64,000 bases of DNA. Source: Streptomyces massasporeus. Lineage in GTDB: Bacteria > Actinomycetota > Actinomycetes > Streptomycetales > Streptomycetaceae. Positions 30,646 through 39,050 of this stretch are shown one piece after another. The stretch spans positions 62,001 to 126,000 of the forward strand of contig NZ_BMSE01000010.1 of assembly GCF_014648995.1 (NCBI RefSeq). Reading direction: 5' to 3'. The first letter of the stretch is position 1; the number at the start of each line of letters is the position of its first letter. A program made the position numbers and the translations under genes. The notes beneath the pieces were generated by a model, which was not told where the DNA came from, did not search any database, and saw nothing but the letters and a program-made list of their open reading frames with translations.

Positions 30646-32223
30646 TTACATCGGGTCGATGCCGTGGCTGCGCAGCCACGGGAGCGGGTCGATCGCCGAG
30701 CCGCCGCCCGGGCGCACCTCGAAGTGCAGGTGCGGGCCGGTGGAGTTGCCGGAGTTGCCGGAGCGCGCGATCGGATCGCCGGCCTTCACGGTCGTACCCG
30801 AGGGGACCGTGTAGGTGGAGAGGTGGCAGTACCACGTCTCCGTGCCGTCCTTCGCGGTCAGGATCAGCATGTTGCCGTACGCGCTGTTCCACTGCGTGCG
30901 GACGGTGCCGTCGGTCGCGGCCATCACGGTCGTGCCGTACGAGACGGGGAAGTCGATGCCGGTGTGCAGGGACATCCAGTTGATGCCGGACTGGCCGTAG
31001 GTGGCGCTGAGTCCGTGCCGCGCGACCGGCAGGGCGAACTTGGGGCGCAGCCGCTCCTTGCGGGCCGCCTCCTCCGCCGCCCTCTTCTTCTCGGCCGCCT
31101 GCTGGGCCTTGAGGTCGATGCGCTCCTGCGTACGGCTGGCCCGGTCGGCGAAGTCGTCGGCGCCGGCGGACAGGCTCTGCAACTGCGTGTCCAGCTTGTT
31201 GTTGGCGGCGGCCGGCTTGACCGGCTGCACGTCCGCCGCGGTCGTCTGCGCCTCCGCGGCGCTGTCGTCGGAGAACGTGCCGACGGAGGCGGCGGCGATT
31301 CCGGCGACACCCATCACACAGGCCGAGGGCACCGCGATGGTCATCAGCGCCGAGCGCTTGGGGGGCGTACGGCGGCGGGAGCGGGACCCGGCGCGCGCGG
31401 CCGCCCGGGAGGACGGGGCCGGAGTGACGTCCTCCTGGCCGTCCAGCAGCGGGGCGACGACGGGCAGTTCGCCGGTGGCGGTCGGCTCACCGCCGTCCGC
31501 GGCGGGGTCACGGTAGTCCGTCCCGGCGGATTCGTCGTACGTGACCTGGTCGAACGTCGCGGTCTCGAGCTGGTCGAACGGCGTGGTCTCGTGCTGGTCG
31601 AAGGTTTCGACGGGGTGTTCGTACGCGTCGGGGGCCGATACGGCGGTGCCGTCGGAGTTCCACTGCGTCGCGTCGTAGGCGCCCGTGTCGAAGGTCTGCG
31701 TGCCCCACTCCCATTGCTGGGTGTGGTCGGCGGGGTTGCCGCCCTGGTCGGGCTGGAGCCAGGCGCCCGCCTCCCACTGCCCGGTGGCGTCGGGGGACGG
31801 GGCCTGGGAGGGGATGGCCGACATCGGCTGCTGCTCGGCCGTCCAGGACGTCGTGTCGTAGACGCCGGTGTCGTAGGCGGCGTGGTGCTGGGCCGCGTAG
31901 GCGTCGTAGTGCACGTTCTCGTGCGTGCCGGTGGGCCAGTGGCCGGTGTCGTAGGTGCCCGTGTCCTGGCCGCTGCCCGGCATGTCGCCGAAGAGGGGGT
32001 CGGTCGCGAAGCTCGCGGTGGCGTGCCCGGTGGCGTCGAAACCGGCACCGTGGGTACCGGTGGCGTGGGCACCGGTGGCGTCAAAACCGGTGGCGGCGTA
32101 GTCGCCGTACGTGGTGAAGTCGCCGTACTGGGCTTCCTGCGTGCCGTACGACGCGTAGTGCGCGGAGGCGGCGTCGGAAGCCGGAGCCGGGGTCATGGTC
32201 CCCGACGGGTGACGGTCGTTCAC
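30646..32223 (-). CDS. Membrane-anchored M23 peptidoglycan endopeptidase
   Basis: 525 residues. The N-terminal 240 residues are low complexity, rich in Tyr, Asp, Thr, Gln and Gly with YDTG/FDTG-type repeats. A basic stretch (SRRRTPPKRS) and one membrane helix follow, a short coiled coil, and a C-terminal M23 LytM domain with zinc ligands in HTGIDF and HLHFE. The topology puts the repeat region in the cytoplasm and the catalytic domain outside, fitting a divisome- or elongasome-linked hydrolase. GTG 32223 is chosen for its match to the promoter at 32272-32301 and the weak AGAG upstream. Convergent with pcrA. Confidence 0.9.
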   Translation of the reverse strand: MNDRHPSGTMTPAPASDAASAHYASYGTQEAQYGDFTTYGDYAATGFDATGAHATGTHGAGFDATGHATASFATDPLFGDMPGSGQDTGTYDTGHWPTGTHENVHYDAYAAQHHAAYDTGVYDTTSWTAEQQPMSAIPSQAPSPDATGQWEAGAWLQPDQGGNPADHTQQWEWGTQTFDTGAYDATQWNSDGTAVSAPDAYEHPVETFDQHETTPFDQLETATFDQVTYDESAGTDYRDPAADGGEPTATGELPVVAPLLDGQEDVTPAPSSRAAARAGSRSRRRTPPKRSALMTIAVPSACVMGVAGIAAASVGTFSDDSAAEAQTTAADVQPVKPAAANNKLDTQLQSLSAGADDFADRASRTQERIDLKAQQAAEKKRAAEEAARKERLRPKFALPVARHGLSATYGQSGINWMSLHTGIDFPVSYGTTVMAATDGTVRTQWNSAYGNMLILTAKDGTETWYCHLSTYTVPSGTTVKAGDPIARSGNSGNSTGPHLHFEVRPGGGSAIDPLPWLRSHGIDPM

Positions 32224-32271
32224 CAACTTCTCTTTCGCCTCGACAACAGGGGCTGCCAGAGCAGTGCGGCG

Positions 32272-32301
32272 ACTGTACCCGGCGGTACGCGGGCACGACA
32301 A
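32272..32301 (-). promoter_or_regulatory. Promoter of the M23 peptidase gene
   Basis: Minus strand TTGTCG (32301-32296), 18-bp spacer, TACAGT (32277-32272). Predicted leader is about 40 nt. Confidence 0.5.
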
Positions 32302-32442
32302 TCTTCGGCAGGTTTCGCGCGCGCAGGAAACGGGCATTCGGCCGTGTTTTGGCGGACGGCGGGCACGGGTTTGGCTCTGTGTTCGAAGTTTGTTCGAGCT
32401 TGATCGGTGCTGTGGTGTCGAGTGATCGCTGTATGACGAGTC

Positions 32443-33306
32443 TCAGGCGACTGTGAGACCGGCGCTGTGTTCGGTCGACGGTTCACCCGGGTGGGCCGTG
32501 TCGAGGACCTGCCGTATGCCGTTGGCGACGGCGGGGTGCACGGGCAGGGCGAGATGACCGATGCCGGTCACGCGCACGTTCTGCGCCATCAGGTCGGGAT
32601 GGTCGATGCAGGCCGTCTCCGGCGGGTCCATCACATGGTCCAGGTCGCTCCAGAAGCCGACGAAGTGCGTACGGCAGTCAGGGGCGGGCAGAGTGAGCTC
32701 CTCGAGCACCGGTGAGCCGGGGCGCATCTGGCGCACGATGGGGTGCGCGTTCGCCACGGGCATCACTCGGGTCCCCGAGTGCGGCGTGCCGAGCGTGACA
32801 AGGGTCCGCACGCGTGCGTCGCCGCCGAGCCGCTGCACGTAGTAACGCGCTATCAGGCCGCCGAGACTGTGCCCGACGACATCGATCTGCCCGGCCCCCG
32901 TGCGCTCGCAGATCTCCTCGATACGACGGCCGAGCAGTTCGGCGGCGGCGCGTATGTCGCAGGTCAGCGGCGAGTAGTTGAGGGACTCGATCTGCTGTCT
33001 GCCGTGCTGGGCGAGGCTGCGGCGCAGCAGGACGAAGACCGAGCGGTTGTCGATGAAGCCGTGCAGCAGCAGGACCGGAGGCTTGGCCTCCGTGGGCAGT
33101 TGGGCGGCGCCGTCCGCGGGCAGCGCCGGGACGGGGGCGCGCCGCTCCTGGGTGATGCCGGACGGATAGAGGAGGAGATGCCCGGCCAGGATCGCGATCT
33201 CCAGTGCGGTGGCCTTCAGGAGAGCCAGGGAAAGTCCCGCCAGCCTGCCCGGCAGCAGGCGCTCGCAGAACGGAAGAAAGGGCAGAGCCGCCCTGGTGAC
33301 CTTCAT
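32443..33306 (-). CDS. Secreted or membrane-anchored alpha/beta-hydrolase (lipase)
   Basis: 287 residues. A hydrophobic N-terminal helix (LAGLSLALLKATALEIAILAGHLLL) acts as signal anchor. The hydrolase fold follows, with the oxyanion segment VLLLHGFIDN, nucleophile Ser in GHSLGG and a His near IGHLALPVHP. This is the class 2 lipase/LipA-type family acting on esters or triacylglycerol. AGGAGG lies 8 nt before ATG 33306. The ATG overlaps the stop of an upstream open frame (33303-33755) as ATGA, suggesting translational coupling. Confidence 0.9.
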   Translation of the reverse strand: MKVTRAALPFLPFCERLLPGRLAGLSLALLKATALEIAILAGHLLLYPSGITQERRAPVPALPADGAAQLPTEAKPPVLLLHGFIDNRSVFVLLRRSLAQHGRQQIESLNYSPLTCDIRAAAELLGRRIEEICERTGAGQIDVVGHSLGGLIARYYVQRLGGDARVRTLVTLGTPHSGTRVMPVANAHPIVRQMRPGSPVLEELTLPAPDCRTHFVGFWSDLDHVMDPPETACIDHPDLMAQNVRVTGIGHLALPVHPAVANGIRQVLDTAHPGEPSTEHSAGLTVA

Positions 33307-33755
33307 GGCCGACCTCCTGTCGGCACGCGGGAGGACGCCTTCGCCCCCCGTGTGCCCTCGTGGAAAGCAGCTGCGAAGACGGCCGGCGATGACCGCGAGA
33401 GCGGCGTGAGCCGCGTGAGCAGCGGGGGCAGAGCGCGGCGTGTGGCGTGTGTGACGCCGGTGGTGCGACGGAGGTCCCCGATCGGTGGGGTGACGAGGTT
33501 CCCCGCTGGTGCGCCGTGTCTGCCCTGCGTGCCCTGCGTGCTGTGCGTGCCCTGCGTGCTGTGCGTGCTGTGCGTGCGGTGCGTGCCCTGCGTGCCTTCG
33601 CCGAGGAGCCGTCCCGCCGCGGTGCGTGGTGGATGCGGCGGCGATACGGCGACCTCGGTGCGACTCCCCTTGCGCTTGTCCCATCGTGTGATTTCCCCCT
33701 CGCTATCCACCGCGAAACTGCCGGTTGCGGGATCCTGGAGATAACGTTCGTTCAC
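33303..33755 (-). CDS. Hypothetical protein, 150 aa, coupled to the lipase gene
   Basis: From GTG 33755 the frame reads VNERYLQDPATGSFAVDSEG and continues with a charged EITRWDKRKGSR segment, then a run of Thr-His-Ser/Thr-Gln-Gly repeats encoded by the 9-bp tandem repeats, and an Ala/Arg/Ser-rich end. The stop shares ATGA with the lipase start. The first 45 residues have a composition unlike a shadow frame and contain A/T-ending codons uncommon for this genome. Ribosome binding before 33755 is weak. No family recognised. It may be a real small gene or a degraded one; the arrangement favours real. Confidence 0.5.
   Translation of the reverse strand: MNERYLQDPATGSFAVDSEGEITRWDKRKGSRTEVAVSPPHPPRTAAGRLLGEGTQGTHRTHSTHSTQGTHSTQGTQGRHGAPAGNLVTPPIGDLRRTTGVTHATRRALPPLLTRLTPLSRSSPAVFAAAFHEGTRGAKASSRVPTGGRP
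33526..33597. repeat. 9-bp tandem repeats (tgcgtgNNN x 8)
   Basis: Eight consecutive units of tgcgtg followed by ccc, ctg, cgg or cct. The unit is a multiple of three, so an open frame on either strand survives copy-number change. The repeats fall inside the hypothetical minus-strand gene, where they encode His/Gln-Gly/Ser-Thr triplets. Confidence 0.9.
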
Positions 33756-33866
33756 TTGCCCGGACGTTTCGGGGCGGGGTGTCCGTGCGGTGCGGCGTGT
33801 ACGGCTTGCCCGATGTGTGCGGTACTTGTCGGTACGGATGGATGTAGTCGCTTCATGGAGGCAGTG

Positions 33867-34283
<417 letters not shown>

Positions 34284-34513
34284 GACTCCGGCGGTCCGGC
34301 CCGGACCCCCTTGTCCGGCCGAGGCCGGTGCGCCCCCGGTTCGGCGGGGCGCGACGACTGTTTCCCGAGGCCGCCCAGGTCGTCGGCGTGTGACGACAGG
34401 TCGTCGGCGTGCGCCAGAGCGGGCGGCTGCCGGGCGGCGCTTGGTTCCGGATGCCGTGTGGTGAGAGTCGGGCAGCGGGTTGCGGCGCGCCTCGCCGGAG
34501 CCGCGGACGGGAG

Positions 34514-36193
34514 TCAGGCCCCTCCCAGCTCCTCGGTCATCGCCGCGCGCAGACGCAGGGTCGTGACCAGACGCTGGAAGGCCTCCGCCCAGTAGCCGCC
34601 GGCTCCCGGGGACGCGTTCTCCGGCTCGTCGGGCACGGCCAGCAGGGCGTCGAGCCGGGAGGCCTCGGACGGATCGAGGCAGCGCTCGGCCAGGCCCATG
34701 ACTCCGCTGAAACTCCATGGATAACTCCCCGCATCCCGAGCGATGTTGAGCGCGTCCACCACTGCCCGGCCGAGCGGCGCCGCCCACGGCACCGCGCACA
34801 CCCCGAGCAGCTGGAAGGCCTCGGACAATCCGTGGGCGGCGATGAAGCCCGCCACCCACTCGGCCCGTTCGGCGGCGTCCAGCGTGCCGAGCAGCTTGGC
34901 GCGTTCGGCCAGGGACACCGCTCCCGGTCCGCCCGCGTCCGGCGCCGACGGCTCGCCGAGCAGGGCCCGTGACCATTCGGCGTCCCGCTGGCGCACGGCC
35001 GCCCGGCACCACGCCGCGTGCAGTTCGCCCTGCCAGTCGTCCGCCACCGGCAGCGCCACGATCTCCCTGGGCGTGCGCCCGCCGAGCCGCCGCGGCCAGG
35101 TCGCGAGCGGGGCCGCCTCCACCAACTGACCGAGCCACCAGGACCGTTCCCCGCGCCCCGCGGGGGCCTTCGCCACGACGCCGTCGCGTTCCATGCCCGG
35201 ATCGCACTCGTGCGGGGCCTCGACGGCGATCGTCGGAGTGCTCTTCGTGGCTCCGGCGGGTTCGGCGTCCTCGGCGCCGGTCCCTCCGGGCTGCGCGGTC
35301 CGCATGTGGTCGATGGCCACACACGCCCCCGCCCGGACCGCCATCCGCGCGGCCAGCGCCGAACCGGGCAGGGCGGACAGCAGTTCCGCCGCGGTCGCCC
35401 GGACGTTGCGGCTGCGGTCGGCCAGGGCCTGCTCCAGGAACGGCTCGTCGTCCGGGCCGAGGCCCGCGCGCAGGGAGTCGAGGAACATCAGCCGGTCCTC
35501 GGCCCGTTCCGTCGCCCATGTCGTCGCGAGCAGGTCGCGGGCGGCGGCCGGTTCGCGGGAGTGCAGGGCGGACAGCAGGGCGACACGTTCGGCGAACAGG
35601 CCCTCCTGCCAGAGCTGCTGGACCCTCTCGTCGTCCTCGGGGTGCGGCAGGGCCGCTCCGCCGCCCGGGGTCGCGCGCAGGGCGAACCGCCAGTCCGGGT
35701 TCAGCCGGGCCAGCCACAGGGCACGCGACCCCGCGAACTCCAGTGCCGCCGGCCGCAGATCGGTACGGCCCCGGGCCGCGTCCAGCAGCGCCGGGAGCAC
35801 CTGCGGAGGCGGTGCGAACCCACGGGCGTTCGCCACCGCGAGCCACTGCGGCAGCAGCTCCGTCAGATCGGGCGCGGCGCCCCGCCGGCCGCCGCCGGAC
35901 GGGCCGGGACGGTCGGCCAGCAGCATCGCGAGTCTGCGGGCGGCCGCCGGGGGCAGGGCCGGACGCGGGTCCTCCGGGGCAGGCTGCGGGCGCTCGGCCG
36001 CCCGCGCCGGACGCCGGCCGGCCCGGCGCCGTACGGTCTCCACGGCCGCCGCGTCGAGCAGGGCCGCGGGTGCGTCCGGGCCCGGCGCGGTGCCCGGCGG
36101 GGTGCGGCGGTCGGTGCCCAGCAGCGCGGTGGTGACGAGCCCCTCCCAGACGTCCGCGCCGGGCGCGTCCGCAGGAGCGGAGGTCCTGGTCAT
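34514..36193 (-). CDS. DUF5691 protein, HEAT-like helical repeats
   Basis: 559 residues, Ala/Leu/Arg-rich, predicted all-helical. Segments such as DDEPFLEQALADRSRNVRAT followed by AAELLSALPGS read like HEAT repeats, a protein-binding scaffold. It lies 119 bp behind the SWIM zinc-finger gene on the same strand, and the pair is divergent from the MoxR-DUF5682-VWA operon, the usual company of DUF5691 as I know it. No catalytic motif is seen. ATG 36193 has AAGGAA upstream. It converges on icmB, 230 bp away. Confidence 0.85.
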   Translation of the reverse strand: MTRTSAPADAPGADVWEGLVTTALLGTDRRTPPGTAPGPDAPAALLDAAAVETVRRRAGRRPARAAERPQPAPEDPRPALPPAAARRLAMLLADRPGPSGGGRRGAAPDLTELLPQWLAVANARGFAPPPQVLPALLDAARGRTDLRPAALEFAGSRALWLARLNPDWRFALRATPGGGAALPHPEDDERVQQLWQEGLFAERVALLSALHSREPAAARDLLATTWATERAEDRLMFLDSLRAGLGPDDEPFLEQALADRSRNVRATAAELLSALPGSALAARMAVRAGACVAIDHMRTAQPGGTGAEDAEPAGATKSTPTIAVEAPHECDPGMERDGVVAKAPAGRGERSWWLGQLVEAAPLATWPRRLGGRTPREIVALPVADDWQGELHAAWCRAAVRQRDAEWSRALLGEPSAPDAGGPGAVSLAERAKLLGTLDAAERAEWVAGFIAAHGLSEAFQLLGVCAVPWAAPLGRAVVDALNIARDAGSYPWSFSGVMGLAERCLDPSEASRLDALLAVPDEPENASPGAGGYWAEAFQRLVTTLRLRAAMTEELGGA

Positions 36194-36312
36194 GAGGTTC
36201 CTTTCCGCGGGGCGCCCGGTGGTTGAAGGCTCGCCCTTACCGGTTGTCCCGTGATGCCTGAAAGATTCTTGGATCTGGGGGATGGGGCGCCGTGGGCGGG
36301 ACCGGCGTCGGT

Positions 36313-37665
36313 TCAGCACAGCGCGACCGCGTCACCCGGGCCCTCGGGCCAGGCCGTCAGCGGGGTGAAGCCCTGGTGGCCGTATTCGCCGAAGACTCTG
36401 ACCGGGGCACCGCCCGACAGGGCGACGAGCCGCCACAGGCCCGGCCGGGAGCGCGCGGCGGGAGTGAGCGGCAACGCCGCGTCCTCGTCGGCGTCCGCCA
36501 GCTGCCAGGAGCCTCCGTCCGGGGCCGGAACGACCCGGTCCAGCGTCACCGGGACGGACTCCAGCCACGGATCGTCGCGCAGGGCGTCGCCGTAACGGGC
36601 CGCCGCCCGGGACGTCGTCATCCCCGGCGGACGGATCGCCGCCGGCGCGGGCGGGGCGAACTGCTCGCCCAGGGCCACCCGCGGCTGCCCGGAACCCGGA
36701 TACGCGGACACCTCCGCCTCCAGGGCCAGCCCCACCGGCAGCGCCAGCTCCGGGGCGCGGCCCGCGGCGCCATAGGAGAGGAGCAGGACAGTGCGGTGCG
36801 AGTCGGCGCCGTGCAGCCAGATCCGGCGGGTCGTCAGGCGCGGGTCCGTCGCGTCGTACTGGGCGAGGACGAGCCAGCGGTCGCGCAGCGGCGGGCCGTC
36901 CGCGGAGGCCGGGAGGCCCATGCGGGAACGGACCGTGGCGGCCAGGCCGTCCGGGAGCCGCTCGCGGCGCAGCCAGCCCTGACCGAGGAGATGCAGCAGC
37001 GCGCACTCCTCCAGCAGCCGTACCGGCCAGCCCGCACCCGTGGACGGGATCGCCCCCAACTCCCGCACCCGGCCCGCCAGACCCTGGGCCTGGGCGTCGA
37101 CCATGCGGGCCGCCGTCTCCTCCCAGAGGCCGTACCCCGACTGCTCCGCGGTCGCCAGGCCGCCGCGCAGCAGATCGGCCAGACGCTGCTCCAGCTCCAC
37201 CGCGCCCGACGTGACCCGCTCGGCCCGGCGCTCCGCCCGGCGCCGCGCCGCCTCCGGATCAGCGGACCCGGACGGCGCACCCGAGATCTCCCCAGCCTTC
37301 TTCTCCGCGCGCCTGCGCCGCCCCGCCGCCCACTCCTCGGCCCACTCCGGCGCCTGCCCCGGCGGTACGGCCGCGTCGTCGGCGGCCCAGAGCAGCAGCA
37401 GCCCGAGAGCGTGCTTGCACGGGAACTTGCGGCTCGGACAACTGCACTTGTACGCGGGGCCGGCGGCGTCCGCGATGTCCACGACCGTCTGATACGGCTT
37501 GCTTCCGCTGCCCTTGCACAGCCCCCACACCGTCCTCTCGTCGGAACTCCCCGCCTCGGACCACGGCCCTGCCGCGCCGAGTTTGCATCCCGCTTTGCGT
37601 GATGCGGCGTCAGGCGCCAGTGCCAGCACCTGGTCCGCGGTCCAGCGCACCCCCTGCTGAGTCAT
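36313..37665 (-). CDS. SWIM zinc-finger protein
   Basis: 450 residues. The N-terminal SWIM motif CxCxnCxH is complete: YKCSCPSRKFPCKHALGLLL, around residues 74-93. SWIM fingers bind DNA or proteins and occur in Rad51-accessory Shu complexes and SWI2/SNF2 proteins. The remainder is helical then beta-rich, with no nuclease or ATPase motif. It is first in a minus-strand unit with DUF5691. ATG 37665 lies 7 nt after a TACCTT -10 that is part of a RecA-NDp motif, so the message is probably leaderless and damage-inducible. Confidence 0.9.
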   Translation of the reverse strand: MTQQGVRWTADQVLALAPDAASRKAGCKLGAAGPWSEAGSSDERTVWGLCKGSGSKPYQTVVDIADAAGPAYKCSCPSRKFPCKHALGLLLLWAADDAAVPPGQAPEWAEEWAAGRRRRAEKKAGEISGAPSGSADPEAARRRAERRAERVTSGAVELEQRLADLLRGGLATAEQSGYGLWEETAARMVDAQAQGLAGRVRELGAIPSTGAGWPVRLLEECALLHLLGQGWLRRERLPDGLAATVRSRMGLPASADGPPLRDRWLVLAQYDATDPRLTTRRIWLHGADSHRTVLLLSYGAAGRAPELALPVGLALEAEVSAYPGSGQPRVALGEQFAPPAPAAIRPPGMTTSRAAARYGDALRDDPWLESVPVTLDRVVPAPDGGSWQLADADEDAALPLTPAARSRPGLWRLVALSGGAPVRVFGEYGHQGFTPLTAWPEGPGDAVALC

Positions 37666-37672
37666 GCCATCG

Positions 37673-37695
37673 AAGGTAGATCCCGCCACTGACAA
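37673..37695 (-). promoter_or_regulatory. RecA-NDp (PafBC-type) promoter of the SWIM-DUF5691 unit
   Basis: Minus strand TTGTCAGTG (37695-37687), eight bases, TACCTT (37678-37673). This is an exact match to tTGTCRGTG-N8-TAnnnT, the motif used by the PafBC-dependent, LexA-independent DNA-damage response of actinobacteria. Confidence 0.85.
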
Positions 37696-37744
37696 TCGGG
37701 TCCGCGAGCGGCCTCGGCAGGGCGTTTTCGCAGGTCGGAACGCA

Positions 37745-37767
37745 TTGTCAGTGGTGTGGTGCAACGT
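37745..37767 (+). promoter_or_regulatory. RecA-NDp (PafBC-type) motif before the MoxR operon
   Basis: TTGTCAGTG (37745-37753), eight bases, CAACGT (37762-37767). The -35-like half is perfect; the -10 has C for T at the first position. With the opposed motif at 37687-37695 it forms an inverted pair whose cores are 49 bp apart in the divergent promoter. Confidence 0.65.
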
Positions 37768-37810
37768 TGGTGCCAGATCCGAACCGGCCGAGCTGGAGGG
37801 GGACTTTGCC

Positions 37811-38941
37811 ATGACTGTGTCCGTGGAGCCGACGTCCGTCGAAGCGGGGGAGACGGAAGCCGCCCAGGCGTTGCGACCGCACGCCGAGGACGCCTTCGCG
37901 CAGGAACTCGCCGCGCTGGCCGCCCAGGACGACCGGCCGCGCCCGGCCCGCTGGAAGCTGTCGCCGTGGGCCGTCGCGACCTACCTGCTCGGCGGCACGC
38001 TGCCGGACGGCACGGTGATCAGTCCCAAGTACGTCGGCCCGCGCCGCATCGTCGAGGTCGCCGTCACCACGCTCGCCACCGACCGCGCCCTGCTGCTGCT
38101 CGGCGTGCCGGGCACGGCGAAGACCTGGGTGTCCGAGCACCTGGCCGCGGCCGTCAGCGGCGACTCCACGCTGCTGGTGCAGGGCACCGCCGGCACCCCG
38201 GAAGAGGCCATCCGCTACGGCTGGAACTACGCGCAGCTGCTCGCCCACGGCCCGAGCCGCGACGCCCTCGTACCCAGCCCGGTGATGCGGGCCATGGCGG
38301 AGGGCATGACGGCCCGCGTCGAGGAGCTGACCCGGATTCCGGCCGACGTGCAGGACACGCTCATCACGATCCTGTCGGAGAAGACGCTGCCGATACCGGA
38401 GCTCGGCCAGGAGGTGCAGGCGGTCCGCGGCTTCAACCTGATCGCCACGGCCAACGACCGCGACCGCGGGGTCAACGACCTGTCCAGCGCCCTGCGCCGC
38501 CGTTTCAACACGGTGGTGCTGCCGCTGCCGGAGAGCCCCGAGGCCGAGGTCGACATCGTCTCGCGGCGCGTCGACCAGATCGGCCGCTCCCTCGACCTGC
38601 CGGCCGCGCCCGACGGGCTGGTCGAGATCCGCCGGGTCGTCACGGTCTTCCGCGAGCTGCGCGACGGGGTCACGGCCGACGGCCGGACGAAGCTGAAGTC
38701 GCCCAGCGGCACGCTGTCCACGGCCGAGGCGATCTCCGTCGTCACCAACGGGCTCGCCCTGGCGGCTCACTTCGGCGACGGTGTGCTGCGGCCGGGCGAC
38801 GTCGCCGCGGGCATCCTCGGCGCGGTGGTCCGCGACCCGGCGGCGGACCGGGTCATCTGGCAGGAGTACCTGGAGACGGTGGTCCGCGAGCGGGACGGCT
38901 GGAAGGACTTCTACCGGGCCTGCCGTGAGGTGAGCGTGTGA
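37811..38941 (+). CDS. MoxR-family AAA+ ATPase
   Basis: 376 residues. Walker A is GVPGTAKT (98-105), sensor 1 lies in LIATANDRDRG and arginine fingers in SSALRRRFN. The Walker B acidic pair reads Glu171-Glu172 (ARVEELTRIP) where most MoxR proteins have Asp-Glu. MoxR ATPases act as chaperones that mature or remodel partners, usually with a VWA protein encoded nearby, as here two genes down. GGAGGGG 9 nt before ATG 37811 is a strong ribosome site. First gene of a four-gene operon. Confidence 0.93.
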   Translation: MTVSVEPTSVEAGETEAAQALRPHAEDAFAQELAALAAQDDRPRPARWKLSPWAVATYLLGGTLPDGTVISPKYVGPRRIVEVAVTTLATDRALLLLGVPGTAKTWVSEHLAAAVSGDSTLLVQGTAGTPEEAIRYGWNYAQLLAHGPSRDALVPSPVMRAMAEGMTARVEELTRIPADVQDTLITILSEKTLPIPELGQEVQAVRGFNLIATANDRDRGVNDLSSALRRRFNTVVLPLPESPEAEVDIVSRRVDQIGRSLDLPAAPDGLVEIRRVVTVFRELRDGVTADGRTKLKSPSGTLSTAEAISVVTNGLALAAHFGDGVLRPGDVAAGILGAVVRDPAADRVIWQEYLETVVRERDGWKDFYRACREVSV

Positions 38942-39050
38942 GCGACACGGGGCCGGAGCCTCGGGCGGTGGGACGGCGGCCCCGGGCGGCGGTGGGACGG
39001 CGGTCGGCGGCTGGTTCGGGTAGGGATGTGCGGGACGGCAGGGGGATGAA

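Noticed and set aside
33447..33866. N-terminal extension of IcmB through the repeat region
   Set aside because: The extension is Cys/Arg-rich repeat translation; a well-placed GGAGG supports ATG 33867 and the resulting 138 residues match the family length.
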